Below, piece by piece: positions 16,450 to 22,477 of a stretch of 25,910 nt of DNA. Made by a program: the position numbers and the translations under genes. The notes beneath the pieces are model-generated. The model was not told the origin of the DNA and did no database searches. It saw nothing but the letters and a program-made list of their open reading frames with translations. Position 1 is the stretch's first letter; the number at the start of each line of letters is the position of its first letter. This DNA comes from a virus: IMG/VR virus record IMGVR_UViG_3300025806_000196, positions 1 to 25,910 of that record; one strand, 5' to 3'.

Positions 16450-17197
16450 TGTTAAACTTCTCCAGTTCTATTAGCCATTCAGCGGCATATCGTTTATCTG
16501 CATCTCTTGAGCCTATCCATGTATCAAAGTATGGCCCTCCTGTAGTGAAGTGTACATTCTTAGCCTCTATAGATTCAGAGCTATGATTGTCCAACCAGTT
16601 CCATGATTCATCCATATCTCCTAAGGTATCCATGTTATCCAACATCCATTGGAATTGATGTAGCCATCTACCGGACTTAGTATTCACATCAGAAACTGTC
16701 AGGTTTCTATGTATAGGATGACTACAATTCCACAACATAACTGAAGACCAGTTCTTCATATTGTACTGACCCTGTTGTTGGTTGTCCATCTTAATAGATT
16801 GTGTAGGCTTATAGTTATGCTCGACAGTATATAGAGCTACTTCAGGATCGTTATAGGTATCAAACAGTTCCATCACATCTGACCGGAAGAACATATCACA
16901 GTCGATAAATAATGCCCATCCAGAGAATAAGTTTAAGTGTGGTACTAAAAATCTAGTGAATGAGAAGTCTGTCGAGAATGGCTTCTTATCATTCGTATCA
17001 ATCTTCTGTATAGAATTACCAATAATAGAAGTAGTGTAGTCTCTACTATATAAACCAATAGTTCTTAAGGCTTCCTGTTTAATAGGTATAATATTTACAG
17101 CCTTAGAAGAGTGCCTACGTATAGACTCTTCTAATATTCTATAGGGTGTATCCTCACGTTGGTCATACCCTACATAAATCGTTACTGGGTTACTCAT
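16442..17197 (-). CDS. GT8-like glycosyltransferase
   Basis: The 251-residue product opens TIYVGYDQREDTPYRILEES, the usual first strand and helix of GT8/GT-A glycosyltransferases in phages. It has the metal and nucleotide-sugar motif FIDCDMFF (D99-C-D101) and a C-terminal VHFTTGGPYFD block with His216 as the likely third metal ligand. It should transfer a hexose from a UDP- or similar sugar donor; the acceptor is unknown. A strong ribosome site, GGGAGG, lies 7 bases before the ATG. Its end overlaps the 773-aa glycan protein by 8 bases, so the two are coupled. It is the first gene after the terminator at 17221-17257 and therefore opens a separate transcription segment. Confidence 0.8.
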   Translation of the reverse strand: MSNPVTIYVGYDQREDTPYRILEESIRRHSSKAVNIIPIKQEALRTIGLYSRDYTTSIIGNSIQKIDTNDKKPFSTDFSFTRFLVPHLNLFSGWALFIDCDMFFRSDVMELFDTYNDPEVALYTVEHNYKPTQSIKMDNQQQGQYNMKNWSSVMLWNCSHPIHRNLTVSDVNTKSGRWLHQFQWMLDNMDTLGDMDESWNWLDNHSSESIEAKNVHFTTGGPYFDTWIGSRDADKRYAAEWLIELEKFNNE

Positions 17198-17220
17198 GTA
17201 TATGCCTCCCTCATGCGCGT

Positions 17221-17257
17221 ATAAAAATAGGGGACTAAGTAGGATACCTAGTCCCCC
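17221..17257 (-). terminator. Rho-independent terminator before the glycan-holin-terminase segment
   Basis: On the leftward strand the arms GGGGACTA (17256-17249) and TAGTCCCC (17237-17230) form an 8-bp stem with an 11-base loop. The T-rich tract TATTTTTAT follows directly (17229-17221). Stem, GC content and U tract fit an intrinsic terminator. It sits after the stop of the 99-aa gene (17294) and before the glycosyltransferase ATG (17197), in the longest gap of this part of the leftward unit. Confidence 0.75.
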
Positions 17258-17261
17258 AAGT

Positions 17262-17297
17262 TACTTAAGTTATACTATATACCTAATAGGTATTCAA
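17262..17297 (-). promoter_or_regulatory. Possible sigma70-type promoter upstream of the terminator
   Basis: On the leftward strand TTGAAT (17297-17292) and TATAAC (17274-17269) are separated by 17 bases, giving 4/6 and 5/6 matches to the sigma70 boxes. A perfect palindrome ATACCT-AAT-AGGTAT (17279-17293) lies in the spacer. The inferred start at about 17262 would place the terminator hairpin at the very 5' end of the transcript, so read-through control is possible. AT-rich DNA gives such matches by chance, so this is a weak call. Confidence 0.3.
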
Positions 17298-17593
17298 GGC
17301 TTTTTATTAAAGTCAATCCCCGACATCCCATAATATTCTATTAAGGTATGGCAGGCATCTATTAACTCACTATCCTCTTCTTCCCAGAACAAAGACCCTT
17401 CACCCATAGAATGATAGGCTGTAAAGAGGGTCTTCTGAAGTTGGTCAATAACCAGATAATCTTTTGAGTTTTCTGACAGGGCTTGGAATACGCTGTTAGG
17501 ATCACTATAGACTGCCGTGGTCATCTCATGTTGAGGGCATACAACATCAGGGTCTTCACAAATTACGCAGTCTCCTGATACTCTATTAGTCAT
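17294..17593 (-). CDS. Hypothetical acidic protein with N-terminal cysteines
   Basis: The 99-residue product has three cysteines and a histidine near the N-terminus (GDCVICEDPDVVCPQH, residues 7-22), spaced like a small zinc knuckle. A helical acidic body follows (residues 33-95). I do not recognise the family. The N-terminus could bind one metal ion as C-x2-C-x6-C-x2-H, but this is only seen as spacing. It overlaps the upstream DUF3310 gene by 8 bases and is followed by a palindrome and a terminator, so it is the last gene of the replication and nucleotide segment. No membrane segment or catalytic motif. Confidence 0.6.
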   Translation of the reverse strand: MTNRVSGDCVICEDPDVVCPQHEMTTAVYSDPNSVFQALSENSKDYLVIDQLQKTLFTAYHSMGEGSLFWEEEDSELIDACHTLIEYYGMSGIDFNKKP

Positions 17594-17843
17594 TTGATTG
17601 ATCCTCCAATGATTTAATAAGCTTAGCTGTATACCACTGAGCTTTCTTTAAGTCTTCGATAGGGTTAGACTTGTACCTATAGCGCCATTGATACTTAAGT
17701 GCATTACCTTTTAAGTATCCTTGAAACTCTACAGTAGGCATAGATGCTTCGATAGCGTCGATACATTCTATACCTGAGTGGTTATAGTGTTTAGGGTTGT
17801 TTACCATGTCAGACTTTATAGGTTCGATATTTTTAACAGTCAT
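17586..17843 (-). CDS. DUF3310 family protein
   Basis: The 85-residue product contains the defining DUF3310 pattern: VNNPKHYNHSGIECIDAIEA (residues 14-33), then GNALKYQWRYRYKSNPIEDL (46-65) and KKAQWYTAKLI. The family is widespread in phages and shares a domain with T7 gp1.7, a nucleotide kinase. Whether this short form has kinase activity cannot be told, because no Walker A loop is visible. It lies among nucleotide-metabolism genes (RNR and a MazG-like enzyme upstream), which agrees with a role around nucleotides. It starts 5 bases downstream of the SleB-like gene's stop. Confidence 0.8.
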   Translation of the reverse strand: MTVKNIEPIKSDMVNNPKHYNHSGIECIDAIEASMPTVEFQGYLKGNALKYQWRYRYKSNPIEDLKKAQWYTAKLIKSLEDQSND

Positions 17844-17848
17844 AATTC

Positions 17849-18286
17849 TTATTCCTCTATATAAAATAAATGTCTACCTATCCTGCCAAGATAGAATAAC
17901 TTATTAGACCATTGCGGTTTCACATAGTCTGCATGATAATGTGTTGCCCCTTCTGTCTCACCTACTAAGGCACCATCCATAGCTAGTCTAGCGACTTGAT
18001 ATGAAGTCTTCTTAGCTTCTAGGTCCAGCATAACCTCATTCTTCCCATCACACCAGTAGCTGAACTGGCATCTATCATGTACCGTTGCACATACAGACTT
18101 AGTAGTCCTAGTTAAGGCTACGTTGGCTATGGCTAGTTGTCCAATGAAAGGCTCTGATCTCCCTTCATAGTATACAGCTTCTGCTAGACAGTCAAGATCA
18201 GTCTGTACTGTTCCAGCCCAAGCCCCTAGTGTTGCTAAGGATATGAAAGCCCATACAAGTATTATTAAAGCAAAGACTCTCTTCAT
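17849..18286 (-). CDS. SleB-type cell-wall hydrolase with signal peptide
   Basis: The 145-residue product starts with a signal peptide or signal-anchor (residues 1-25, MKRVFALIILVWAFISLATL then GAWAG). The Hydrolase_2/SleB domain follows: LAEAVYYEGRSEP (34-46) with the likely catalytic glutamate, GQLAIANVALTR (49-60), CQFSYWCDG (73-81, two of several cysteines) and GATHYHADYVKPQW (113-126). The family cuts the glycan strand of peptidoglycan, usually as a lytic transglycosylase-like enzyme. The export signal means it could reach the periplasm without the holin. It overlaps the upstream lipoprotein gene by 4 bases (ATGA). Its position next to RNR, not next to the holin, is unusual. Confidence 0.85.
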   Translation of the reverse strand: MKRVFALIILVWAFISLATLGAWAGTVQTDLDCLAEAVYYEGRSEPFIGQLAIANVALTRTTKSVCATVHDRCQFSYWCDGKNEVMLDLEAKKTSYQVARLAMDGALVGETEGATHYHADYVKPQWSNKLFYLGRIGRHLFYIEE

Positions 18287-18525
18287 TTACATGGCTCCCC
18301 TACAGTTACATTAGCATTTCCATTGTGATCTATCTGTTGTAAATACATCTTATCTCCTTTGTCTAAATTGTACAGTAGTAGAGTAGCTCTACTCCCCTCA
18401 GGTGAAGGGTTTTGCTCTACCCTGTGACACCCCACCCATACTAAAGTACCCTTATCATAAGTAGGTGTGATGCCACACCCTGATAATACTACACCCATAA
18501 CCATAACCAATATTAATTTACTCAT
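18283..18525 (-). CDS. Small lipoprotein
   Basis: I place the start at ATG 18525, two bases after the RNR stop. AGGAG lies about 10 bases upstream, and this start gives a clean type II signal: MSKLILVMVMGVVLSGCG with lipobox LSGC. An upstream in-frame ATG at 18561 would bury the signal inside the RNR gene. The mature part is about 65 residues with two more cysteines (VGCHRVEQ and GEPCK), which might form a disulfide. I do not recognise the domain. Being coupled (ATGA) to the SleB-type hydrolase suggests a joint envelope function. An outer-membrane spanin subunit is one option, but there is no paired inner-membrane spanin visible. Confidence 0.68.
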   Translation of the reverse strand: MSKLILVMVMGVVLSGCGITPTYDKGTLVWVGCHRVEQNPSPEGSRATLLLYNLDKGDKMYLQQIDHNGNANVTVGEPCK

Positions 18526-18526
18526 A

Positions 18527-20254
18527 TTAACCACACTCCTTGTTACCTGTTGTTGGATCAATGAAGCAAGCGGCTCCCTCTATTGGTTCTTCTAATGGCT
18601 CAACCTTATTCAGTATCCCATATCTTTTACCAGCGGCTCTGAATGTTGTACAGCCTTTAAGCTTACCCTTCCATGCCTTCATGTATACATCTTTAAACTC
18701 ATCAAAGGATACATCCTCAGCTACGTTGATCGTCTTAGATACAGCTGAGTCAACAAAAGGTTGTACTGCAATCTGCATGTCTAAGTGGTCATGTGTAGTT
18801 AGATCGTCTGCCTCTACATTCCTAAGGCCATACGTATTGTATACATAATCCTTGAGCGGAACGATAATAGGTCCTTGTTCTGTTTGCACAGTTCGATCCA
18901 GTTGGTTGCTGAATACAGGCTCCACCCCGCTACTAATGTTATCAGCAGTGAAACTAATAGTACCAGTAGGGGCGATAGAGGTGAGGTGACTATTTCGGAT
19001 ACCATGCTTTTGTATTAACTCCTGTATGTCTAATGGTAGACGTTGAATGAATTTACTTAAGTTGTACTCAGGTTTATACTCAGGGAACACCCCCTTTTCT
19101 TTAGCTAACAAGGCAGAGGCTTCATAGGTGGAACACATGAGGGTCTTAGATATCTTACGTGTAAATCTAACAGCCTCAGGAGACCCATACTTAACCCCTA
19201 ACAAGGTAAGAACATTGGCAAGGCCTGTGATACCCAATCCCATACGCCGCTTAGCCTTAGCTTCACGTAGCTGAGATGCTAACGGGTACTGAGTCCTATC
19301 AATAACATTATCCATAGCTCTTACAACATGGGGTATGTCTTCTTTAAATTGTTGGTAGTTGAATGAGTAGTAATCCTTATGTTGGTTACCACGATCCACA
19401 TACTTAACAAGATTAAAACTCCCAAGTAAACATGCACCATAGGGTGGTAATGGTTGTTCACCACATGGGTTAGTAGCTTCTATAGTTTCTACATAGTGTA
19501 GGTTATTTTCTTCATTGATCCTGTCTAAGAACAGAACTCCCGGCTCTGCCCAGTCCCAGTTGTTACGCATGATCTCATCCCATAATGCTCTAGCATCAAT
19601 CGTATCGTATACAGTACCGTTGAAGATTAGATCAAAGGGAAGATTGTGTTGTACTGCCTTCATGAACTGATCAGTCACACCTACTGAGACATTGAAGTTG
19701 GTGAGGGTGCTACTGTCTTTCTTAGCTCTGATGAACTCTTCAATGTCAGGATGGTCAACACGAAGGACAGACATCATCGCTCCCCGTCTATGACCTGCCG
19801 ATACAATAGTATTACATACGCTGTCAAAGATAGCCATGAAAGATACAGGGCCAGAGGCGCTACTATCAAGAGAAACAATCCTGTCATTACGAGGACGTAT
19901 CCGACTAAAGTCAAAGCCAATCCCACCTCCTCGACGCATTGTCTCAGCGGCTTCTTTAGCTTTATCCATGATGCTATCCATGCTATCTTCAATGACTCCG
20001 CTAACGAAGCAGTTATACGCTGTAACATTCTTTGGGGACCCCATTGCTGCTTGTACTCTACCGGCTGGCATGTACCTTTGGTTAAGTAGTATATCTTTAA
20101 ATACTAGGCGGTGTTCTTCATTGTCCGACATAGCTCCTGCTTGTCTGGCGCAGGCTTCTGTGAAGGACTCGTTTGGTAGTCGATACTTTTGTGCATGTAG
20201 TGCATCGCAGGCCTCTACTTGTGGGCCATGGCTGTTGTGTCCGATGTTATTCAT
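18527..20254 (-). CDS. nrdJ: Adenosylcobalamin-dependent (class II) ribonucleoside reductase
   Basis: The 575-residue product is a complete, compact class II RNR. Visible are YNCFVSG (C82, first redox cysteine), the RRGGGIGFDFS stretch (108-118), AGHRRGAMMSVLRVDHPDIE (153-172) typical of NrdJ, NPCGEQPLPPYG (262-273) with catalytic N262, C264 and E266, and SIAPTGTISF (426-435) for the phosphate-binding end. A C-terminal cysteine pair (C563 and C574, ECG end) would shuttle electrons from thioredoxin. It reduces ribonucleotides for phage DNA synthesis and depends on host vitamin B12. No second subunit (NrdB) is present, as expected for class II. It lies between the DUF551 gene and the lipoprotein. 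Confidence 0.93.
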   Translation of the reverse strand: MNNIGHNSHGPQVEACDALHAQKYRLPNESFTEACARQAGAMSDNEEHRLVFKDILLNQRYMPAGRVQAAMGSPKNVTAYNCFVSGVIEDSMDSIMDKAKEAAETMRRGGGIGFDFSRIRPRNDRIVSLDSSASGPVSFMAIFDSVCNTIVSAGHRRGAMMSVLRVDHPDIEEFIRAKKDSSTLTNFNVSVGVTDQFMKAVQHNLPFDLIFNGTVYDTIDARALWDEIMRNNWDWAEPGVLFLDRINEENNLHYVETIEATNPCGEQPLPPYGACLLGSFNLVKYVDRGNQHKDYYSFNYQQFKEDIPHVVRAMDNVIDRTQYPLASQLREAKAKRRMGLGITGLANVLTLLGVKYGSPEAVRFTRKISKTLMCSTYEASALLAKEKGVFPEYKPEYNLSKFIQRLPLDIQELIQKHGIRNSHLTSIAPTGTISFTADNISSGVEPVFSNQLDRTVQTEQGPIIVPLKDYVYNTYGLRNVEADDLTTHDHLDMQIAVQPFVDSAVSKTINVAEDVSFDEFKDVYMKAWKGKLKGCTTFRAAGKRYGILNKVEPLEEPIEGAACFIDPTTGNKECG

Positions 20255-20280
20255 AGATATTAATCCTTTAAAGTTAAGCG

Positions 20281-20487
20281 TTATAGGTCAGCATTTTTTG
20301 TAGGTAAAGATTGTAACAGGTCTACTACATCTCTCCAATAGAGGGGAGGAATATTCATATCATGTCCTCCTGCCCACACCCATTTATTATATTCATAGTA
20401 CACTGTGGCTACATTACCTGCACCTACATAGGCCAGTACAGTACGTGCAGTTTTAGGTGGTGTTTCTACCGGCATCCACAAGGTCAT
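20281..20487 (-). CDS. DUF551-like small protein
   Basis: The 68-residue product has the short DUF551 pattern: a WMPVETPPKTARTVLAY start (residues 4-20), a middle beta region ending YYEYNKWVWAGG, and PPLYWRDVVDLLQSLP (47-62). The family occurs in phages and prophages and has no established function. The start ATG overlaps the stop of the MazG-like gene (ATGA), so the two are co-translated. No signal, membrane or catalytic motif is seen. Confidence 0.7.
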   Translation of the reverse strand: MTLWMPVETPPKTARTVLAYVGAGNVATVYYEYNKWVWAGGHDMNIPPLYWRDVVDLLQSLPTKNADL

Positions 20488-20912
20488 GTGATCAAGTCTT
20501 CCAGTGTAGGTGGTTTATAGTTTGGTCCTTTAGTTACTTTACCATAGTTATTAAGCACTGGGTTGCCTTCATTGTCAAGCTTAGACATATTACTATCATG
20601 TACCCTGTTAAAAGCAGGGGTGAAACTACCGGAAATAGCACTGAAACTAATGATAGTTCCTGATAAAACATATTGTAGATCAGCAAGCTCCTTAAGTAAA
20701 GCAGCCCATTGCTTTTTACTGATTGGCCTACCTTGTGTAATAGCCATCTCCATCTTATTTAACTCTTGGCAGACTTCATTACACTCTTCTATTAATAGCT
20801 TCTCACGTAGCTTTATAAGACTTGCGCGGGGCTTAACAGATACGTCAGAACCCATAGCCTTGTGAAACTCTTCTACTTTACTTTCCCTGTTACGTGTCTT
20901 CATGGGATACAT
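20484..20912 (-). CDS. MazG / HisE-like nucleotide pyrophosphohydrolase
   Basis: The 142-residue product has the all-alpha NTP-pyrophosphatase layout. LREKLLIEECNEVCQEL (35-51) supplies the E-E-x-x-E metal site (E42, E43, E46), and LLKELADLQYVLSG (72-85) supplies E75 and D78. The tail AFNRVHDSNMSKLDNEGNPV followed by KGPNYKPP is typical of phosphoribosyl-ATP-pyrophosphatase-like proteins of phages. It should hydrolyse nucleoside triphosphates to monophosphates. In marine phages such enzymes are thought to adjust nucleotide or ppGpp pools; which substrate applies here is unknown. AAGGAG lies 5-6 bases before the start. Confidence 0.85.
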   Translation of the reverse strand: MYPMKTRNRESKVEEFHKAMGSDVSVKPRASLIKLREKLLIEECNEVCQELNKMEMAITQGRPISKKQWAALLKELADLQYVLSGTIISFSAISGSFTPAFNRVHDSNMSKLDNEGNPVLNNYGKVTKGPNYKPPTLEDLIT

Positions 20913-20929
20913 ATTAACTCCTTTAAGGT

Positions 20930-21268
20930 TTACATTGATAGTATTGTGTTGATCCTCTTGCGGATGAATGGAACTTCTCCCGACTCCAATACCTTATAAG
21001 CAAAGGTCTTAGTGTATGAGGGGTCAACTCCAGCACATTCACAGACGGTATTAAAGTCTTCACAGGTTACCCCCACTGATGCTGAAAACCATGCCCTAGC
21101 TCTGTCCCTGTCTAGGATAATCTCTTCATTGTCACTCTCCAAGGGTGGCTTGGTAGCATCTAATAGGGCCTGTAGTATTACTGCTAAGAACAATAGTTGT
21201 GAATTATCTTTAGCATTTCTTATATGAAAGGTATTATCTAAGACTACTGCTATGTTTGTGATGCTCAT
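20930..21268 (-). CDS. Hypothetical helical phage protein
   Basis: The 112-residue product is mostly helical. Its conserved-looking core is LDRDRARAWFSASVGVT followed by EDFNTVCECAGVDPSY (about residues 52-85). This D-R-D-x-A-R-A-W plus V-C-x-x-A-G-x-D-P pattern resembles small phage proteins I have seen without a named function. The cysteines do not form a clear metal site. It overlaps the GIY-YIG gene by 4 bases (ATGA), within the recombination and nucleotide segment. A helix-turn-helix DNA-binding role would fit the pattern, but I cannot show it. Confidence 0.6.
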   Translation of the reverse strand: MSITNIAVVLDNTFHIRNAKDNSQLLFLAVILQALLDATKPPLESDNEEIILDRDRARAWFSASVGVTCEDFNTVCECAGVDPSYTKTFAYKVLESGEVPFIRKRINTILSM

Positions 21269-21693
21269 TTCTTTTTCCTAGATACTGGTATGTTATCATC
21301 AACCTTTTTAGGTACATATCTTGTAGCCCCTATTTGTTTGTTGTAGAACAACCTAGTGTCTTCATTAAGCCATGTAGTCAAAGCATCTTCTTTATGTAGA
21401 TAGTTACTCTCCAAGTATGAGAGCCAACCCCTAGTGACACATTCAGCTATGATGCAGAACCTGAACTTGTCTTTACCCAGCTTCTTGATGTCACTATTTA
21501 AGTCTTTACTGGAACCTGTATAGGATTGCCAGTCACTGGGTTTCAGCTTCTTAGACTTCTTATAGAACCAATACTGTTTCTTACCTATGTATTGTCTTCC
21601 ATCAGCGGTATTAATTACCCTATAGATAAACCCGAATGACTCTTCAGAGTTTAACTTAATGTCTGATTCCCAGTGACCAAATTTATACTTCAT
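21265..21693 (-). CDS. GIY-YIG nuclease (SegE-like)
   Basis: The 142-residue product has the GIY-YIG core GFIYRVINTADGRQYIGKKQ (residues 21-40). DWQSYTGSSKDLNSDIKKLG follows (54-73) with KFRFCIIAEC (76-85), and YLESNYL (93-99), where E95 is the likely metal-binding glutamate. This combination is close to the SegE-type putative homing endonucleases of T4-like phages. The C-terminal tail is basic. It would nick or cut double-stranded DNA. Free-standing homing endonucleases usually sit between conserved genes, as here between an unknown gene and a PD-(D/E)XK nuclease. A host-DNA-degrading role like T4 DenA is the alternative. Confidence 0.75.
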   Translation of the reverse strand: MKYKFGHWESDIKLNSEESFGFIYRVINTADGRQYIGKKQYWFYKKSKKLKPSDWQSYTGSSKDLNSDIKKLGKDKFRFCIIAECVTRGWLSYLESNYLHKEDALTTWLNEDTRLFYNKQIGATRYVPKKVDDNIPVSRKKK

Positions 21694-21694
21694 A

Positions 21695-22171
21695 TTAGAT
21701 ACTCGTTAAATCCTCTATCGCTACTGAGTAGCATTCAGACTTGACCGTGTATCTGTTGGACGGATCATAATCTCCCTTGTTGTAATGCGTCCCGTCATTA
21801 ATAAATGTTTCCTTATCCATAGTACCTAAGACCCAGCCATGTGTCATATCTTTATGCACCCTTGCAAAACCATATACATCACAGGATTGCTTAAGGTTCC
21901 ATGTACTTACTGAGCATTCGTAATTAGGCTTAGGCTCTACAGTTGTCTTTTTAGTCTTAACGTCTAAGGTCTTGCCATCTTTAAGTTTGATATCGTAGTT
22001 GTATGTGTTTACATGTTCAGCATCCTTTAACAGGTTCATAAACATTAGCTCCCCTAGGAAGCCATACATATTACCTTTACCATTCATAAAGGAACCCTTT
22101 AACGTACCCATTTCATCTGACATCTGGGTAGCTTTGTCCCTCATGTCTTGTGTTATCTCTACTTTAATCAT
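21695..22171 (-). CDS. PD-(D/E)XK endonuclease, possible Holliday-junction resolvase
   Basis: The 158-residue product shows a restriction-endonuclease-like active site: E41 in the first helix (GFLGELMFMNLL), D60 (NYDIKL) and D70-V-K72 (GKTLDVKTKK). The D-to-D spacing of 10 with x-K equals that of T7 endonuclease I (D55, E65, K67), and the length is similar (149 aa in T7). After the core come a beta strand and CDVYGFARV with HGWVLGTM, seen in several phage endonucleases. It lies in the replication and recombination segment, as T7 gene 3 does. I infer DNA branch resolution, but host DNA degradation is also possible. There is one base between its stop and the downstream gene. Confidence 0.65.
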   Translation of the reverse strand: MIKVEITQDMRDKATQMSDEMGTLKGSFMNGKGNMYGFLGELMFMNLLKDAEHVNTYNYDIKLKDGKTLDVKTKKTTVEPKPNYECSVSTWNLKQSCDVYGFARVHKDMTHGWVLGTMDKETFINDGTHYNKGDYDPSNRYTVKSECYSVAIEDLTSI

Positions 22172-22173
22172 CT

Positions 22174-22398
22174 CTATTTGTCCTTAGGTTGATGTCCTTG
22201 TTGTCCTTGCATAGTCCTTGAGAATTCCCCACACCAATCATCCATAAATACATTGGGGTATGAGGCACCCTGTGAGTGACTAATAATAGTTGGTGGATAC
22301 CTACGACAATAGTAGGTTACTGGTTTGCCTGTTGTTTTAATTACAAACTTACAGTGTTTACATGTTGCCGTAGGTAGTACTCTCTTAATGTTAGGCAT
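22174..22398 (-). CDS. Small four-cysteine (zinc-knuckle-like) protein
   Basis: The 74-residue product carries C13-x2-C16 (TCKHCKF), C31 in YYCRRYPPT and C56 in DDWCGEF. This C-x2-C ... C-R-R-Y-P-P-T ... D-D-W-C-G-E pattern occurs in small bacterial and phage proteins, probably binding one metal ion. The C-terminal tail is polar and disordered-looking (QGQQGHQPKDK). Its ATG overlaps the stop of the 28-aa membrane peptide by 8 bases, and 2 bases separate its stop from the nuclease gene's ATG. Its role may be DNA or protein binding near the nuclease genes. Confidence 0.65.
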   Translation of the reverse strand: MPNIKRVLPTATCKHCKFVIKTTGKPVTYYCRRYPPTIISHSQGASYPNVFMDDWCGEFSRTMQGQQGHQPKDK

Positions 22399-22477
22399 TA
22401 AATAAGCTCGGTAACATCATGATAACTAACCAGCCAGCTATGACTACTAACGCTATCTTGATCATCTGTGTATTCAT
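22391..22477 (-). CDS. 28-aa single-pass membrane microprotein
   Basis: The ATG at 22477 overlaps the stop of the exonuclease gene in an ATGA arrangement. The frame encodes 28 residues, MNTQMIKIALVVIAGWLVIM then MLPSLFNA, an almost complete single transmembrane helix. It ends 8 bases inside the next gene. Both junctions are of the coupled type used throughout the operon. The gap has no other reason to keep an open frame. Function unknown. Confidence 0.5.
   Translation of the reverse strand: MNTQMIKIALVVIAGWLVIMMLPSLFNA

Noticed and set aside
18526-18561. Upstream start giving the lipoprotein 12 more residues
   Set aside because: It would place a polar stretch before the lipobox signal and lie inside the RNR gene; the ATG at 18525 has AGGAG at a suitable distance and a clean signal.
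19774-20028. 84-codon hydrophobic frame on the - strand within the RNR gene
   Set aside because: It looks like a membrane protein, but it is an alternative frame of the conserved RNR active-site region, which fully explains the sequence.
19836-20303. 155-codon open frame on the + strand across the start of the RNR gene
   Set aside because: It is antisense to conserved RNR motifs, has serine/leucine-rich shadow composition and no coherent domain.
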